From Thalassotalea sp. G2M2-11 (GTDB lineage: Bacteria > Pseudomonadota > Gammaproteobacteria > Enterobacterales > Alteromonadaceae): a stretch of DNA of 64,000 nucleotides. The position numbers and the translations under genes were made by a program. The notes under the pieces are model-generated. The model did no database searches. It had not been told where the DNA came from and saw only the letters and a list, made by a program, of their open reading frames with translations. The stretch covers positions 1 to 64,000 of the forward strand of contig NZ_JADNYL010000003.1 in the NCBI RefSeq assembly GCF_017168195.1, read 5' to 3'. This document shows positions 8,204 through 16,748 of the stretch, one piece after another (position 1 is the first letter of the stretch; every line of letters begins with the position of its first letter).

Positions 8204-9853
8204 ATGGAACGCGAATCGATGGATTTTGACGTGGTGATCGTTGGAGCAGGCCCTGCCGGATTATCTACCGCATGTCGTTTAATGCAATTAGCACAAGAAA
8301 AAGAACAAGAGCTTATGGTTTGCGTTGTTGAAAAAGGCTCTGAAGTTGGTGCGCATATATTATCTGGGGCGGTATTTGAACCTCGGGCACTCAATGAACT
8401 TTTTCCTGACTGGCAAGAAAAAGGGGCGCCACTTAGCACGCAAGTGAACAAAGATGATATTTATTTATTTAATGGCGCCGAAAGTGCCATTAAGTTACCT
8501 GGTTTTGGTGTGCCTAAAACCATGCATAATGAGGGGAACTATATTGCCAGTATGGGCAATATGTGCCGTTGGTTAGCTGAGCAAGCCGAACAACTTGGCG
8601 TTGAGATTTTCCCAGGGTTTCCTGCGCAAGAAGTGCTTTATAATGATGACGGTAGTATTGCCGGTGTATTAACCGGTGATATGGGGTTGGATGTTGATGG
8701 TAAACCTAAAGATTCTTATGTGCCAGGTATGGAATTAAGAGCGAAATACACAGTATTTGCTGAAGGTTGTCGCGGCCACTTAGGTAAAGAATTAATTGCA
8801 AAATTTGCGTTAGATAAAGATTGCTCACCACAGCATTATGGTATTGGCTTTAAAGAAATTTGGGATATTGATCCTGAAAAACATGAAGAAGGTCTAGTAG
8901 TTCACACGGCGGGTTGGCCTTTAGATAAAAATACCAATGGTGGCGGTTATTTGTATCATGCAGAAAATAACCAAGTATTTGTTGGTTTAATTGTTGATTT
9001 AAATTATGCCAATCCACATTTGAGTCCATTTGATGAGTTTCAACGTTATAAACATCACCCGAAAATTGCGCAATACCTTGAAGGTGGTAAACGTGTCTCT
9101 TACGGCGCACGTGCGATGGCAAAAGGCGGCTTTAATTCATTACCTAAAATGACCATGCCAGGTGGTTTATTGGTTGGTTGTGATGCGGGTACGATTAACT
9201 TTGCAAAAATTAAAGGTAATCATACGGCGATGAAGTCGGGCATGCTAGCGGGTGAAGCTATCTTTGCTGCTATTAGCACCGGAGATGAAGGCGGTAAAGA
9301 TTTAACCAGCTATACTGAAATGTACCAAAACTCTTGGTTGTACGATGAGTTATATAATACGCGTAACTTTGGCCCTGCGATGCATAAATTTGGTACTTTC
9401 TTGGGTGGGGCATATAACACTATCGATCAAAACTTTTTCGGTGGTAAGCTACCGTTTAACTTTAAAGATGATTCCCTCGATCATGAACAGTTAAAGCCTG
9501 CATCAGAGTGCGCAGTGATTAATTACCCTAAGCCTGATAACAAATTAAGTTTCGATAAGCTTTCTTCGGTATTTTTATCAAATACAAACCACGAAGAAGA
9601 ACAGCCTTGTCACTTAAAGCTGGCTGATGACTCTATCCCGTTAACGGTGAATTTGCCTAAATATGCTGAACCTGCTCAGCGTTATTGCCCTGCTGGAGTT
9701 TACGAAGTGGAAGAGGGTGAACAAGGGCCTAAGTTTGTGATTAATGCGCAAAACTGCATCCACTGTAAAACGTGTGATATTAAAGATCCGAGCCAAAATA
9801 TTACTTGGGTGACACCAGAAGGTGCAGGCGGGCCTAACTATCCGAATATGTAG
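8204..9853 (+). CDS. etfD: Electron transfer flavoprotein-ubiquinone oxidoreductase
   Basis: A 549-residue membrane-associated FAD/[4Fe-4S] enzyme that passes electrons from reduced ETF to ubiquinone. The N-terminal Rossmann motif is VVIVGAGPAGLSTACRL. The middle part carries the FAD and quinone domain (GGYLYHAE, YGARAMAKGGFNSLPKM, GCDAGTINFAKIKGNHTAMKSG). The C-terminal ferredoxin-like cluster region has YCPAGVYEV and NCIHCKTCDIKDPSQNITW, giving the cluster cysteines. The start is the ATG at 8204, preceded by GGGGGAA; an upstream in-frame GTG at 8162 lies inside the operator and is rejected. The gene is divergent from etfBA, and the tandem palindromes upstream suggest fatty-acid-responsive repression. 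Confidence 0.97.
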   Translation: MERESMDFDVVIVGAGPAGLSTACRLMQLAQEKEQELMVCVVEKGSEVGAHILSGAVFEPRALNELFPDWQEKGAPLSTQVNKDDIYLFNGAESAIKLPGFGVPKTMHNEGNYIASMGNMCRWLAEQAEQLGVEIFPGFPAQEVLYNDDGSIAGVLTGDMGLDVDGKPKDSYVPGMELRAKYTVFAEGCRGHLGKELIAKFALDKDCSPQHYGIGFKEIWDIDPEKHEEGLVVHTAGWPLDKNTNGGGYLYHAENNQVFVGLIVDLNYANPHLSPFDEFQRYKHHPKIAQYLEGGKRVSYGARAMAKGGFNSLPKMTMPGGLLVGCDAGTINFAKIKGNHTAMKSGMLAGEAIFAAISTGDEGGKDLTSYTEMYQNSWLYDELYNTRNFGPAMHKFGTFLGGAYNTIDQNFFGGKLPFNFKDDSLDHEQLKPASECAVINYPKPDNKLSFDKLSSVFLSNTNHEEEQPCHLKLADDSIPLTVNLPKYAEPAQRYCPAGVYEVEEGEQGPKFVINAQNCIHCKTCDIKDPSQNITWVTPEGAGGPNYPNM

Positions 9854-9873
9854 GGAATGAATAAAAACTGCAG

Positions 9874-9905
9874 TGTAGCTCGTAAAGTTAAATGTTCGAG
9901 CTACA
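9874..9905 (+). terminator. Hairpin after ETF-QO gene
   Basis: TGTAGCTCG (9874-9882) pairs perfectly with CGAGCTACA (9897-9905) across a 14-base loop, 20 bases after the ETF-QO stop. No T-run follows, so it may stabilise the mRNA end rather than terminate alone. Confidence 0.45.
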
Positions 9906-10066
9906 TAGCGCTTTGGTGATGACATACTACTTAAGTCAGGCGCTCACCGTTTTGTAGTTATGTCTCTTGAAGAACGTTGTCACGCAAGGATTTAGCTATA
10001 CAGTACCTCCTGAACATATACTAAATTATGCTCCTGCAATTTCGTGATACCGTACCTCATGAACAT

Positions 10067-10096
10067 AAAAGCCAACTTGTTAACAAGTTGGCTTTT
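10067..10096 (-). terminator. Bidirectional rho-independent terminator
   Basis: AAAAGCCAACTTG (10067-10079) pairs exactly with CAAGTTGGCTTTT (10084-10096) around TTAA. Stem-flanking A and T runs let it work in both directions. It ends the S8 protease transcript on the minus strand and can also stop readthrough from the ETF-QO side. Confidence 0.85.
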
Positions 10097-10121
10097 TAAC
10101 TTTTAAAGCATTGGTCATGCT

Positions 10122-12494
10122 TTATGGATTATATACTACATCTAATGATAAGCCTGATACTGAAGAGTAACCATATATGCCTATGTGCCATGTATCAGCA
10201 GTTGGATTGGTAAAAGAACATGTCTCTTCGTTTCCACCTTTATACGGACGACAATCGTAGTTTGAAGACGTTGGTTGTTGGCCTCGTTTGATATACAGAT
10301 CTGCATCACCAGTTCCACCACTGATGGTGAAATCTAAGGTAGACATACCCGCTGGAATATCGATGGTGTAGTATTTCCAATCATAACGGTTAACACTGAT
10401 GTCTGAAACGCTAGCGCTTCCACCAGTAGCACCTGTGCCACCACTGTTATCTGTGTAGCTACCAGTTAATGACACACCGTTAAAATCAGAGTATGCGATT
10501 ACTTTTACATAGTAAGTGCCTGTTTGCGCGCTTGAAATTGGACAGCTTTCACTATTACCCGTTTTGTATGGACGACAATCGTATGAGCTAGTTGTTGGCG
10601 CTGAGCCAAATTTAACGTATAGATCTGCATCACCTGTGCCGCCTGACATATCAAAGGTTAAGTCTGTTGCGTTTGCAGGAACATCTAAGGTAAAGCTAAG
10701 TTCTTGGCCTTTACTCGCCGCTAAGTTACTTTTTGCTACGCCGTTCTCTAGAACATTGTCAGTCGTCGGGGGTTCAGTTGTGTTGCTACAGCTACTGGCT
10801 AATGAATCAGATGCAGCTTTTGCTTGCACTAGACCATAACCTGTTTTGTCATCACGACCTGCTGTTTCCAAATCAATGGCTGTTGATTTTAATGCACTAC
10901 GAATATCATCAGCACTACAATCAGGGTTATTACTCCACACTAATGCTGCAACACCTGCTACATGAGGCGTAGCCATAGATGTTCCATTGTAATAAGCATA
11001 ATCTTGATTACCATTAACCGTTAACGTGACGTTTTGGCCTAATTGACCAGCCAATTGTTGTCCTAAAGTTCTGTTAACCGATACTGTTGGTACATCAACC
11101 GCACCTGTACCATCTACTAAGAATGGATTTTGTAAGCCTGGACGATCTGAATCACTATAAACAATCACACCCGCAGCCCCTGCATCAGTACAAGCTTTCG
11201 CTGGATTAATTTCAGGGTAGCTGCTGCCTGATTGATTACCATTACGTTCTGCTAAACAAATGTTACCAGCTACATTACTGCTACAGCTATAGCTGCTACC
11301 TGAGACAGTACATGCTGCAAGAATACCTTGTGCGGTACCATTGACGTTGTTAATACTGTAATTACCGCCACTTTCTACGTAGCGGCTTTGTGGTACCACA
11401 TGGTCATTACCATAAGTTGATGAACCAATGGTGATATACCCTAAACGGCCGTCGCCAGCAACAGTCGAAAGAATGGCTTCACCAGGTGCTGCAACTTCTA
11501 CTTGGCTGGTATATTGTGAAAACTCTGCGTGTTGACCGTTTTGATCGACTGCGCCAACCGCCATAACTGAATCGTAAGATGCAGGATAAGATAACGTTGA
11601 ATTACCATCATTACCTGATGCTGCCACTAACAACACGCCAGCATCTGCAGCAGCTTGTAATGAGTTTTGCTCCGCGGTAGTTGAACCACTACCTCCTAAA
11701 CTCATGTTGACAACTTTTGCACCATTGTTCACACAAGTATTAACAGCATCTGAAAGATCGCCTGAGTAACCCCAACCGCTTTCGTTAAATACTTTAACAA
11801 TATGCAGGTTAACATTGGTGTTTGGCATAACACCTACAACACCTTCACTGTTATTAACACCCGCTATCGTGCCAGCAACATGTGTACCGTGAGAACCACC
11901 CGCTTGGTACCAGTTACCAGTGCCTGAGTTATTGGTTCCTGTAGCATTGTTAGCATTTAAGTCTGGATTAGATTGTTCGTAGCCAGAGTCAATAATACAA
12001 ACGGTCATGTTTGCAGCATCATTATCAGAGAGTAAGTCAGACTGAGTATTAGCGATACCCCAAGGTTGATTCTGTGAAAATAGAAAGCGACGATAGTTAA
12101 CTTCAACGCTTTCAACCGCAGGATGACGTTGCATTTTAGCAATGAATTTTTCAATATCTTTGATATGTTTTAATTCACCCATTGATACAACATGTTGACC
12201 ATTGCTAAGTTGTTTTACATGTTTAAGATCTAAGCCTACTTTTTTGGCAAGTCCTGGTGGAATGCTGTGTCCTTGGTTTTTGTCTTTAAACTGGATAAGC
12301 AACTGATCGGTATAATCATACTTACTCAACTTTTGTTGTGCGCGCCATTGAGCAAAAGATGAGCTGGGTGCTGCTGCGTTACTAACTTTGCTGTTGCTTT
12401 TTAGGTTAGCCGTCTGTGCATAAGCGTGACTAGCTGATGCTGTAATTACCGCTAAAGTTAAAGTGTTCAGCAAAAATTTATTCGAATTTTTCAT
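10122..12494 (-). CDS. Secreted S8 subtilisin-family protease with PA insert and two PPC domains
   Basis: A 790-residue secreted serine protease. A signal peptide (ending AYAQ) and propeptide (about 50-140) are followed by the S8 domain. The catalytic triad is Asp169 (CIIDSGYE), His202 (SHGTHVAGTI) and Ser505 (NGTSMATPHVAG). A PA-type insert (about 370-490) splits the domain before the Ser. Two C-terminal pre-peptidase (PPC) domains each carry SGGTGDADLY and a CRPYK..N.E.C motif. The ATG at 12494 (GGGG eight bases upstream) precedes a good signal peptide; the upstream in-frame start adds 15 residues without support. It is divergent from, and clearly paralogous to, the next protease. Extracellular protein digestion is the likely role. 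Confidence 0.92.
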   Translation of the reverse strand: MKNSNKFLLNTLTLAVITASASHAYAQTANLKSNSKVSNAAAPSSSFAQWRAQQKLSKYDYTDQLLIQFKDKNQGHSIPPGLAKKVGLDLKHVKQLSNGQHVVSMGELKHIKDIEKFIAKMQRHPAVESVEVNYRRFLFSQNQPWGIANTQSDLLSDNDAANMTVCIIDSGYEQSNPDLNANNATGTNNSGTGNWYQAGGSHGTHVAGTIAGVNNSEGVVGVMPNTNVNLHIVKVFNESGWGYSGDLSDAVNTCVNNGAKVVNMSLGGSGSTTAEQNSLQAAADAGVLLVAASGNDGNSTLSYPASYDSVMAVGAVDQNGQHAEFSQYTSQVEVAAPGEAILSTVAGDGRLGYITIGSSTYGNDHVVPQSRYVESGGNYSINNVNGTAQGILAACTVSGSSYSCSSNVAGNICLAERNGNQSGSSYPEINPAKACTDAGAAGVIVYSDSDRPGLQNPFLVDGTGAVDVPTVSVNRTLGQQLAGQLGQNVTLTVNGNQDYAYYNGTSMATPHVAGVAALVWSNNPDCSADDIRSALKSTAIDLETAGRDDKTGYGLVQAKAASDSLASSCSNTTEPPTTDNVLENGVAKSNLAASKGQELSFTLDVPANATDLTFDMSGGTGDADLYVKFGSAPTTSSYDCRPYKTGNSESCPISSAQTGTYYVKVIAYSDFNGVSLTGSYTDNSGGTGATGGSASVSDISVNRYDWKYYTIDIPAGMSTLDFTISGGTGDADLYIKRGQQPTSSNYDCRPYKGGNEETCSFTNPTADTWHIGIYGYSSVSGLSLDVVYNP

Positions 12495-12859
12495 TAAGTA
12501 AACCCCATTAGGTTTGTTGTTTTTATTATTTGATTTCAAATTTGTTGAGCGTTTTCAACGTCATTAATATTGAGAGAGAAAGTAAACTGGTGATAGCAAT
12601 GCACAGACATTTTTTGTTTTATTTGCGACTTTTTTAATAGTTGAGATTTATGTTAATTATTTGTAAATAAAGCATTTAATTTTTTTGTGTCGTTTTTGTA
12701 CTAAAAATTGTCGGATTCGTACTAGGGCTGTGTTGGGGAGTAGGTAGTATCACTGCAAAGGGCGACATACGCTAAATAAAAAGTTATGACGTCGTTGAAT
12801 GGAACTCAGTACTTTAATAGCAGAATAACGATTAAGAGAACTTCAACGCGGAGATAAAA
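12495..12859. other. Divergent protease intergenic region
   Basis: These 365 AT-rich bases separate two divergent secreted-protease genes and must hold both promoters. I see no clean operator. CGTTGAA (12793-12799) and TTCAACG (12842-12848) can pair and would bring the ribosome site of the plus-strand protease (GGAG at 12850) next to a stem. No convincing small gene is present. Confidence 0.5.
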
Positions 12860-14698
12860 ATGACAGTTTCAAAATTTTCAAGTTCACTGGTAGCAGTAGC
12901 GATCACTACAGTACTTAATGTGCAATCAGCACAAGCAGCAGACGATAGATACATTATTCAAGTTGATAATAGTAATAAAGGGGTGGTAAAAGCCCTTGCC
13001 AAAAAATTAGGCGCTGATTTAAAAGTCGATGGTAATGGCTTTATTGCTGCTTCATTTGCAGGTAAAAGCTTAAGTGAAGTAAAAGGCTTATTAAATAATC
13101 CACACATTAAGGTGATTGAAGAAGATCAACGCCGAGTGCCATTATCGGTATACAGTGATGATGCTGGTGATCCGATGGCTCAGCAGGTCACGCCTTACGC
13201 TGTTTACCAGTCGCAAGCAAATCAAGTGATGTTTAATGATGCCGCAGGTATGAAGGTATGTGTAATAGATTCAGGCTTAGATAGTTCAAATTCTGATTTT
13301 GTTTGGAGCAATATCACAGGTGATAATGATTCAGGTACTGGTAACTGGAATGAGCATGGTGGTCCTCACGGTACTCATGTAGCAGGTACTATCGGTGCTG
13401 CTGATAATAACGTTGGTGTTGTGGGCATGGCGCCCGGTGTCGATATGCACATCATCAAAGTATTCAATGAAAGTGGTTGGGGTTATTCTTCGGATTTAGC
13501 ATATGCTGCTGAGAAATGTTCAACTGCTGGCGCAAATATTATCAGCATGAGTTTAGGCGGTGGTGGTGCAAATAGCACTGAAGAGAATGCTTTTAATGCC
13601 TTTACAGAAGCAGGTGGTTTAGTCGTTGCGGCAGCGGGTAATGATGGTAATGATGTACGTTCATACCCAGCAGGTTACTCATCAGTAATGATGGTAGGTG
13701 CTAACGATTCCAATAACAATATTGCCGATTTCTCTCAGTATCCTAGTTGTATGATCACAACAGGCCGAGGCAAGAGTCGTGATACCATAAACGATGAAAC
13801 AGTTTGTGTCGAAGTAACAGCCGGTGGTGTGGATACTTTATCTACTTACCCAGCAGGTATGGCAACAAGCGCCTCATTAACGGCAGATGACCAGTACTTT
13901 GCCTCTGCCGCTATGGAGAACTCAGGTACTGCGACCGGTAATACTTATTTCATGGGAACAGCAGAAGCGATTGATAGTGCAGCCAATGGCATGGTTTGTG
14001 TAATAGATCGTGGCAATATTTCATTTCACGATAAAGTGCAAAACTGTGAAAATTCTGGCGGTGTAGCTGCGGTGATCATCAATAATGAATCAGGTATGTT
14101 ATATGGTACCTTAGGTGATACAAATGCAACAACAATACCTGCTGTTGGGGCTGCGTTAGAAGATCGAACCGCATTATTGGCAGCAAGCACTATGGATATT
14201 AATATCGGTGCGAGTGATTATGGCTTTATGAGTGGTACTTCAATGGCAACACCTGCAGTATCAGGAATTGCAGCGCTAGTATGGTCAAATCATAATAGCT
14301 GTACAGGTACTGATATTCGTAATGCGTTAAAAGCAACCGCAGAAGATGCTGGTGCAGCCGGTAAGGATGCCTATTTTGGTTATGGTATTGTCAAAGCTGC
14401 AGCAGCGGATGCCTATTTAACTGCAAATGGTTGTGGTGATGTGGTTGAACCTCCAGTAGAAGGTGATATTACGTTATCAGCAAGTACTTCTCGTTCAAAA
14501 GGTGCTAACTATGTTGACCTTTCATGGAGTGGTGCATCAACTGCGAATGTAGACATTTACCGTAATAGCGCTTTATACAGCTCGACGAGTAATGATGGTA
14601 CCTTCACTGATAGTTTTAAAGGTAAAGGAAGCTACACATACCGTGTTTGTGAAACAGACAGTTCAACCTGTTCAGCTGATGTTACGGTTAATTTTTAA
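12860..14698 (+). CDS. Secreted S8 subtilisin-family protease with PA insert
   Basis: A 612-residue secreted serine protease. The signal peptide (about 1-27, ending AQAAD) is followed by an I9-like propeptide (RYIIQVDNSNKG to about 92). The triad is Asp137 (CVIDSGLD), His170 (PHGTHVAGTI) and Ser461 (SGTSMATPAVSG). A PA-like insert (about 300-450, with GMVCVIDRGNISFHDKVQNC) sits between His and Ser. The C-terminus is a fibronectin-III-like segment (about 530-612) with a terminal cysteine pair. The core shares VFNESGWGYS, SLGG and GNDGN with the divergent protease at 10122, so the two are probably duplicates that acquired different C-terminal domains. The start ATG has GGAG six bases upstream. 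A hairpin terminator follows. Confidence 0.92.
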   Translation: MTVSKFSSSLVAVAITTVLNVQSAQAADDRYIIQVDNSNKGVVKALAKKLGADLKVDGNGFIAASFAGKSLSEVKGLLNNPHIKVIEEDQRRVPLSVYSDDAGDPMAQQVTPYAVYQSQANQVMFNDAAGMKVCVIDSGLDSSNSDFVWSNITGDNDSGTGNWNEHGGPHGTHVAGTIGAADNNVGVVGMAPGVDMHIIKVFNESGWGYSSDLAYAAEKCSTAGANIISMSLGGGGANSTEENAFNAFTEAGGLVVAAAGNDGNDVRSYPAGYSSVMMVGANDSNNNIADFSQYPSCMITTGRGKSRDTINDETVCVEVTAGGVDTLSTYPAGMATSASLTADDQYFASAAMENSGTATGNTYFMGTAEAIDSAANGMVCVIDRGNISFHDKVQNCENSGGVAAVIINNESGMLYGTLGDTNATTIPAVGAALEDRTALLAASTMDINIGASDYGFMSGTSMATPAVSGIAALVWSNHNSCTGTDIRNALKATAEDAGAAGKDAYFGYGIVKAAAADAYLTANGCGDVVEPPVEGDITLSASTSRSKGANYVDLSWSGASTANVDIYRNSALYSSTSNDGTFTDSFKGKGSYTYRVCETDSSTCSADVTVNF

Positions 14699-14718
14699 AA
14701 ATCAATAATCTGAGTAGT

Positions 14719-14746
14719 TGTCCAGCTTAGTTTTCTAAGCTGGACA
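14719..14746 (+). terminator. Terminator after S8 protease gene
   Basis: TGTCCAGCTTAG (14719-14730) pairs perfectly with CTAAGCTGGACA (14735-14746) around TTTT; TTGTTGTTTT follows. It separates this gene from the third protease. Confidence 0.75.
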
Positions 14747-14970
14747 TTGTTGTTTTAGGGTATGTAATCAGGGGTTGTGATCATAATTTGGTAAGATTAG
14801 TAGTTGACATTCAGGGGGAAACCTCGCTATGTTTAGTATTAAATGTAAACAGTTTGTAACTATTTATTAACAAAGAAACATCACTTAAATAACGAAATCT
14901 TTTCGTTTTTTAATTATAACCCTAATGTTTTTAATAAGTTGTATAGATGTAAAGAGCAAAGGGGAGCTTT

Positions 14971-16710
14971 ATGTTGGTCACTTCAATTAAAAAAATCACA
15001 TTATCGTTATCACTATTAGTTGTGATCGGTGGCGTGGTTAACTTCGGTCTACAAGAGGTTACTGCGAGTAATGCTCAGCAGCGACAGTCTTATATTGTCA
15101 GTGCAAAGAATATAGAAAAATTACAAGAGAGTCTGGTTCAGCAGCAGTTAACACCTACCCATATATTACCAATTATCAACGCAGTAGCGGTAAATTTAAC
15201 TGAAGATGAATTATTACAACTCCAGCAAACCACCACTATCAAATCAACAGTTAACCACAAGGTCAAACTAGCTAGTAACGGTTATGGTTGGGGTAAACGT
15301 AAATGGCAGCCTAGCTCTGATGTTGTTACTTATATCAATGCAACTGACGCTCATTCAAGCCGTAACTTTGGAGATGGCATCACTATCGGCTTTCTCGATA
15401 CTGGCTTAGAGCAATTAGCTGGCTTGACGAATGATTTATATGGTCGTGATAAATTTTGGGGCACCTATGATGCGGTAAATAACACCATTAGCAACTATGG
15501 CGGCGAAGAAAGTGGTCATGGTACTCATGTCTCAAGTATTGCCGTTAATAGTGACTACGATGTTTATGGTAAAATTTATGGTGTTGCGCCAAATGCGTCA
15601 ATTGTAGGTATTAAAGCTTTTGATGGTGAAGGTCAAGCTACCTATGCTGATGTTATTCGAGGTATTGATTGGGCATTGCAAGTAAAAGATCAAATTAACT
15701 TGCGTGTGCTAAATATGTCGTTTAGCGGCCCAGTTCGCTCTTACTATTGGGATGATCCTCTTAACCAAGCGGTGATGAAAGCATGGCAGGCGGGCATTGT
15801 TGTTGTGGCTTCTTCAGGTAATAAAGGGCCAGAACCTATGTCTATCGGTGTGCCAGGCAATGTACCGTATATTATTACTGTTGGCGCAATGACAGACAGC
15901 TACACTAAGTCGTATTTCGAAGATGATAATTTAGCGACATTTAGTTCTGCAGGACCAACGGTAGAAAGCTTTGTCAAACCAGAGATTGTTGCACCAGGTG
16001 GTCACTTATCTGGCTTGATGGCATATGATTCTCAAATAGTCACAGAACACCCTGAATTTCATGATGGTGGCCGATACTTTGAAATGTCGGGGACTTCACA
16101 AGCGGCAGCCGTTGTTTCAGGTGTTGTTGCGTTAATGTTAAACCAAGATCCTTTGTTAACGCCTGATGATGTTAAGTGTCGCTTAATGTCGAGTGCAAAA
16201 TTAGCGGTAAACGATTTAGGTGACTTGGCCTATAGTGTGTTTCAACAAGGTGCTGGTGTTGTTGATGTCCAGCAAGCGTTAAATAGCACGGCGATTGATT
16301 GTGCTAATACGAATATGGATATTGCGAAAGATTTAGCCGGTGAAGCCCATTATTATGGTCCCGCGAATGTAGATGAAAATGGAAACTTTTTTATCGAAGG
16401 CTTGAGCTCTCGTTATCAGTGGAGTGTGTCTGATGAGCTTGATAGTGATGGTGGCCTTATTTGGAAGAACAATTTAGGCGCTGACGGTGGCTTGATTTGG
16501 AAAAACAGTTTAGGTACCGATGGTGGCCTTATTTGGAAAAATAGTGTTGGTATCGATGGCGGTTTGATTTGGAAAAATAGCGTTAATGTTGATGGCGGTT
16601 TAATATGGAAAAACAGTGTCAATGTCGATGGTGGTTTGATTTGGAAAAACAGTGTTGAATTTACCAGCGCAGAGGCGATTGGCGTTAATAACTGGGTTGA
16701 CCAGCAATAA
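14971..16710 (+). CDS. Secreted S8 protease with C-terminal six-copy DGGLIWKN repeat
   Basis: A 579-residue S8 serine protease of a different branch from its two neighbours (AprX/lactocepin-like core). The hydrophobic N-terminus (about 8-28) acts as a signal peptide or anchor, and a propeptide runs to about 100. The triad is Asp143 (GFLDTGLE), His183 (SGHGTHVSS) and Ser376 (MSGTSQAAAVVSG). There is no PA insert. Residues 493-564 are six tandem 12-residue units, DGGLIWKNS plus three variable residues; these resemble no catalytic motif and could be a surface or wall-binding module. GGGGAGC upstream gives a fair ribosome site for the ATG. A periplasmic sensor gene begins 38 bases downstream in the same direction, so the two may be cotranscribed. 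Confidence 0.9.
   Translation: MLVTSIKKITLSLSLLVVIGGVVNFGLQEVTASNAQQRQSYIVSAKNIEKLQESLVQQQLTPTHILPIINAVAVNLTEDELLQLQQTTTIKSTVNHKVKLASNGYGWGKRKWQPSSDVVTYINATDAHSSRNFGDGITIGFLDTGLEQLAGLTNDLYGRDKFWGTYDAVNNTISNYGGEESGHGTHVSSIAVNSDYDVYGKIYGVAPNASIVGIKAFDGEGQATYADVIRGIDWALQVKDQINLRVLNMSFSGPVRSYYWDDPLNQAVMKAWQAGIVVVASSGNKGPEPMSIGVPGNVPYIITVGAMTDSYTKSYFEDDNLATFSSAGPTVESFVKPEIVAPGGHLSGLMAYDSQIVTEHPEFHDGGRYFEMSGTSQAAAVVSGVVALMLNQDPLLTPDDVKCRLMSSAKLAVNDLGDLAYSVFQQGAGVVDVQQALNSTAIDCANTNMDIAKDLAGEAHYYGPANVDENGNFFIEGLSSRYQWSVSDELDSDGGLIWKNNLGADGGLIWKNSLGTDGGLIWKNSVGIDGGLIWKNSVNVDGGLIWKNSVNVDGGLIWKNSVEFTSAEAIGVNNWVDQQ
16447..16662 (+). repeat. Six tandem 36-bp coding repeats
   Basis: Six consecutive 36-bp units within the protease gene encode DGGLIWKNS/N followed by variable residues (LGA, LGT, VGI, VNV, VNV, VEF). 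Leu, Ile, Gly and Asn codons differ between units while the amino acids stay fixed. Confidence 0.97.
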
Positions 16711-16717
16711 CTGTATG

Positions 16718-16740
16718 CACTACTTATTAACTAAGTAGTG
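16718..16740 (+). other. Hairpin between protease and sensor genes
   Basis: CACTACTTA (16718-16726) pairs perfectly with TAAGTAGTG (16732-16740) around TTAAC, eight bases before the sensor ATG. There is no T-run. It could modulate translation of the sensor, which lacks a clear ribosome site, or attenuate readthrough. Confidence 0.5.
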
Positions 16741-16748
16741 CGTTTAAT

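Noticed and set aside
12722-12740. CTAGGGCTGTGTTGGGG resembling the MITE-like end
   Set aside because: It has an extra base and diverges after GTGTTG; no partner end is present, so chance is more likely.
16416-16622. Minus-strand open frame with repeated PPS/LFFQI units
   Set aside because: It is the mirror of the DGGLIWKN coding repeats in the protease gene; there is no ribosome site and no independent evidence.
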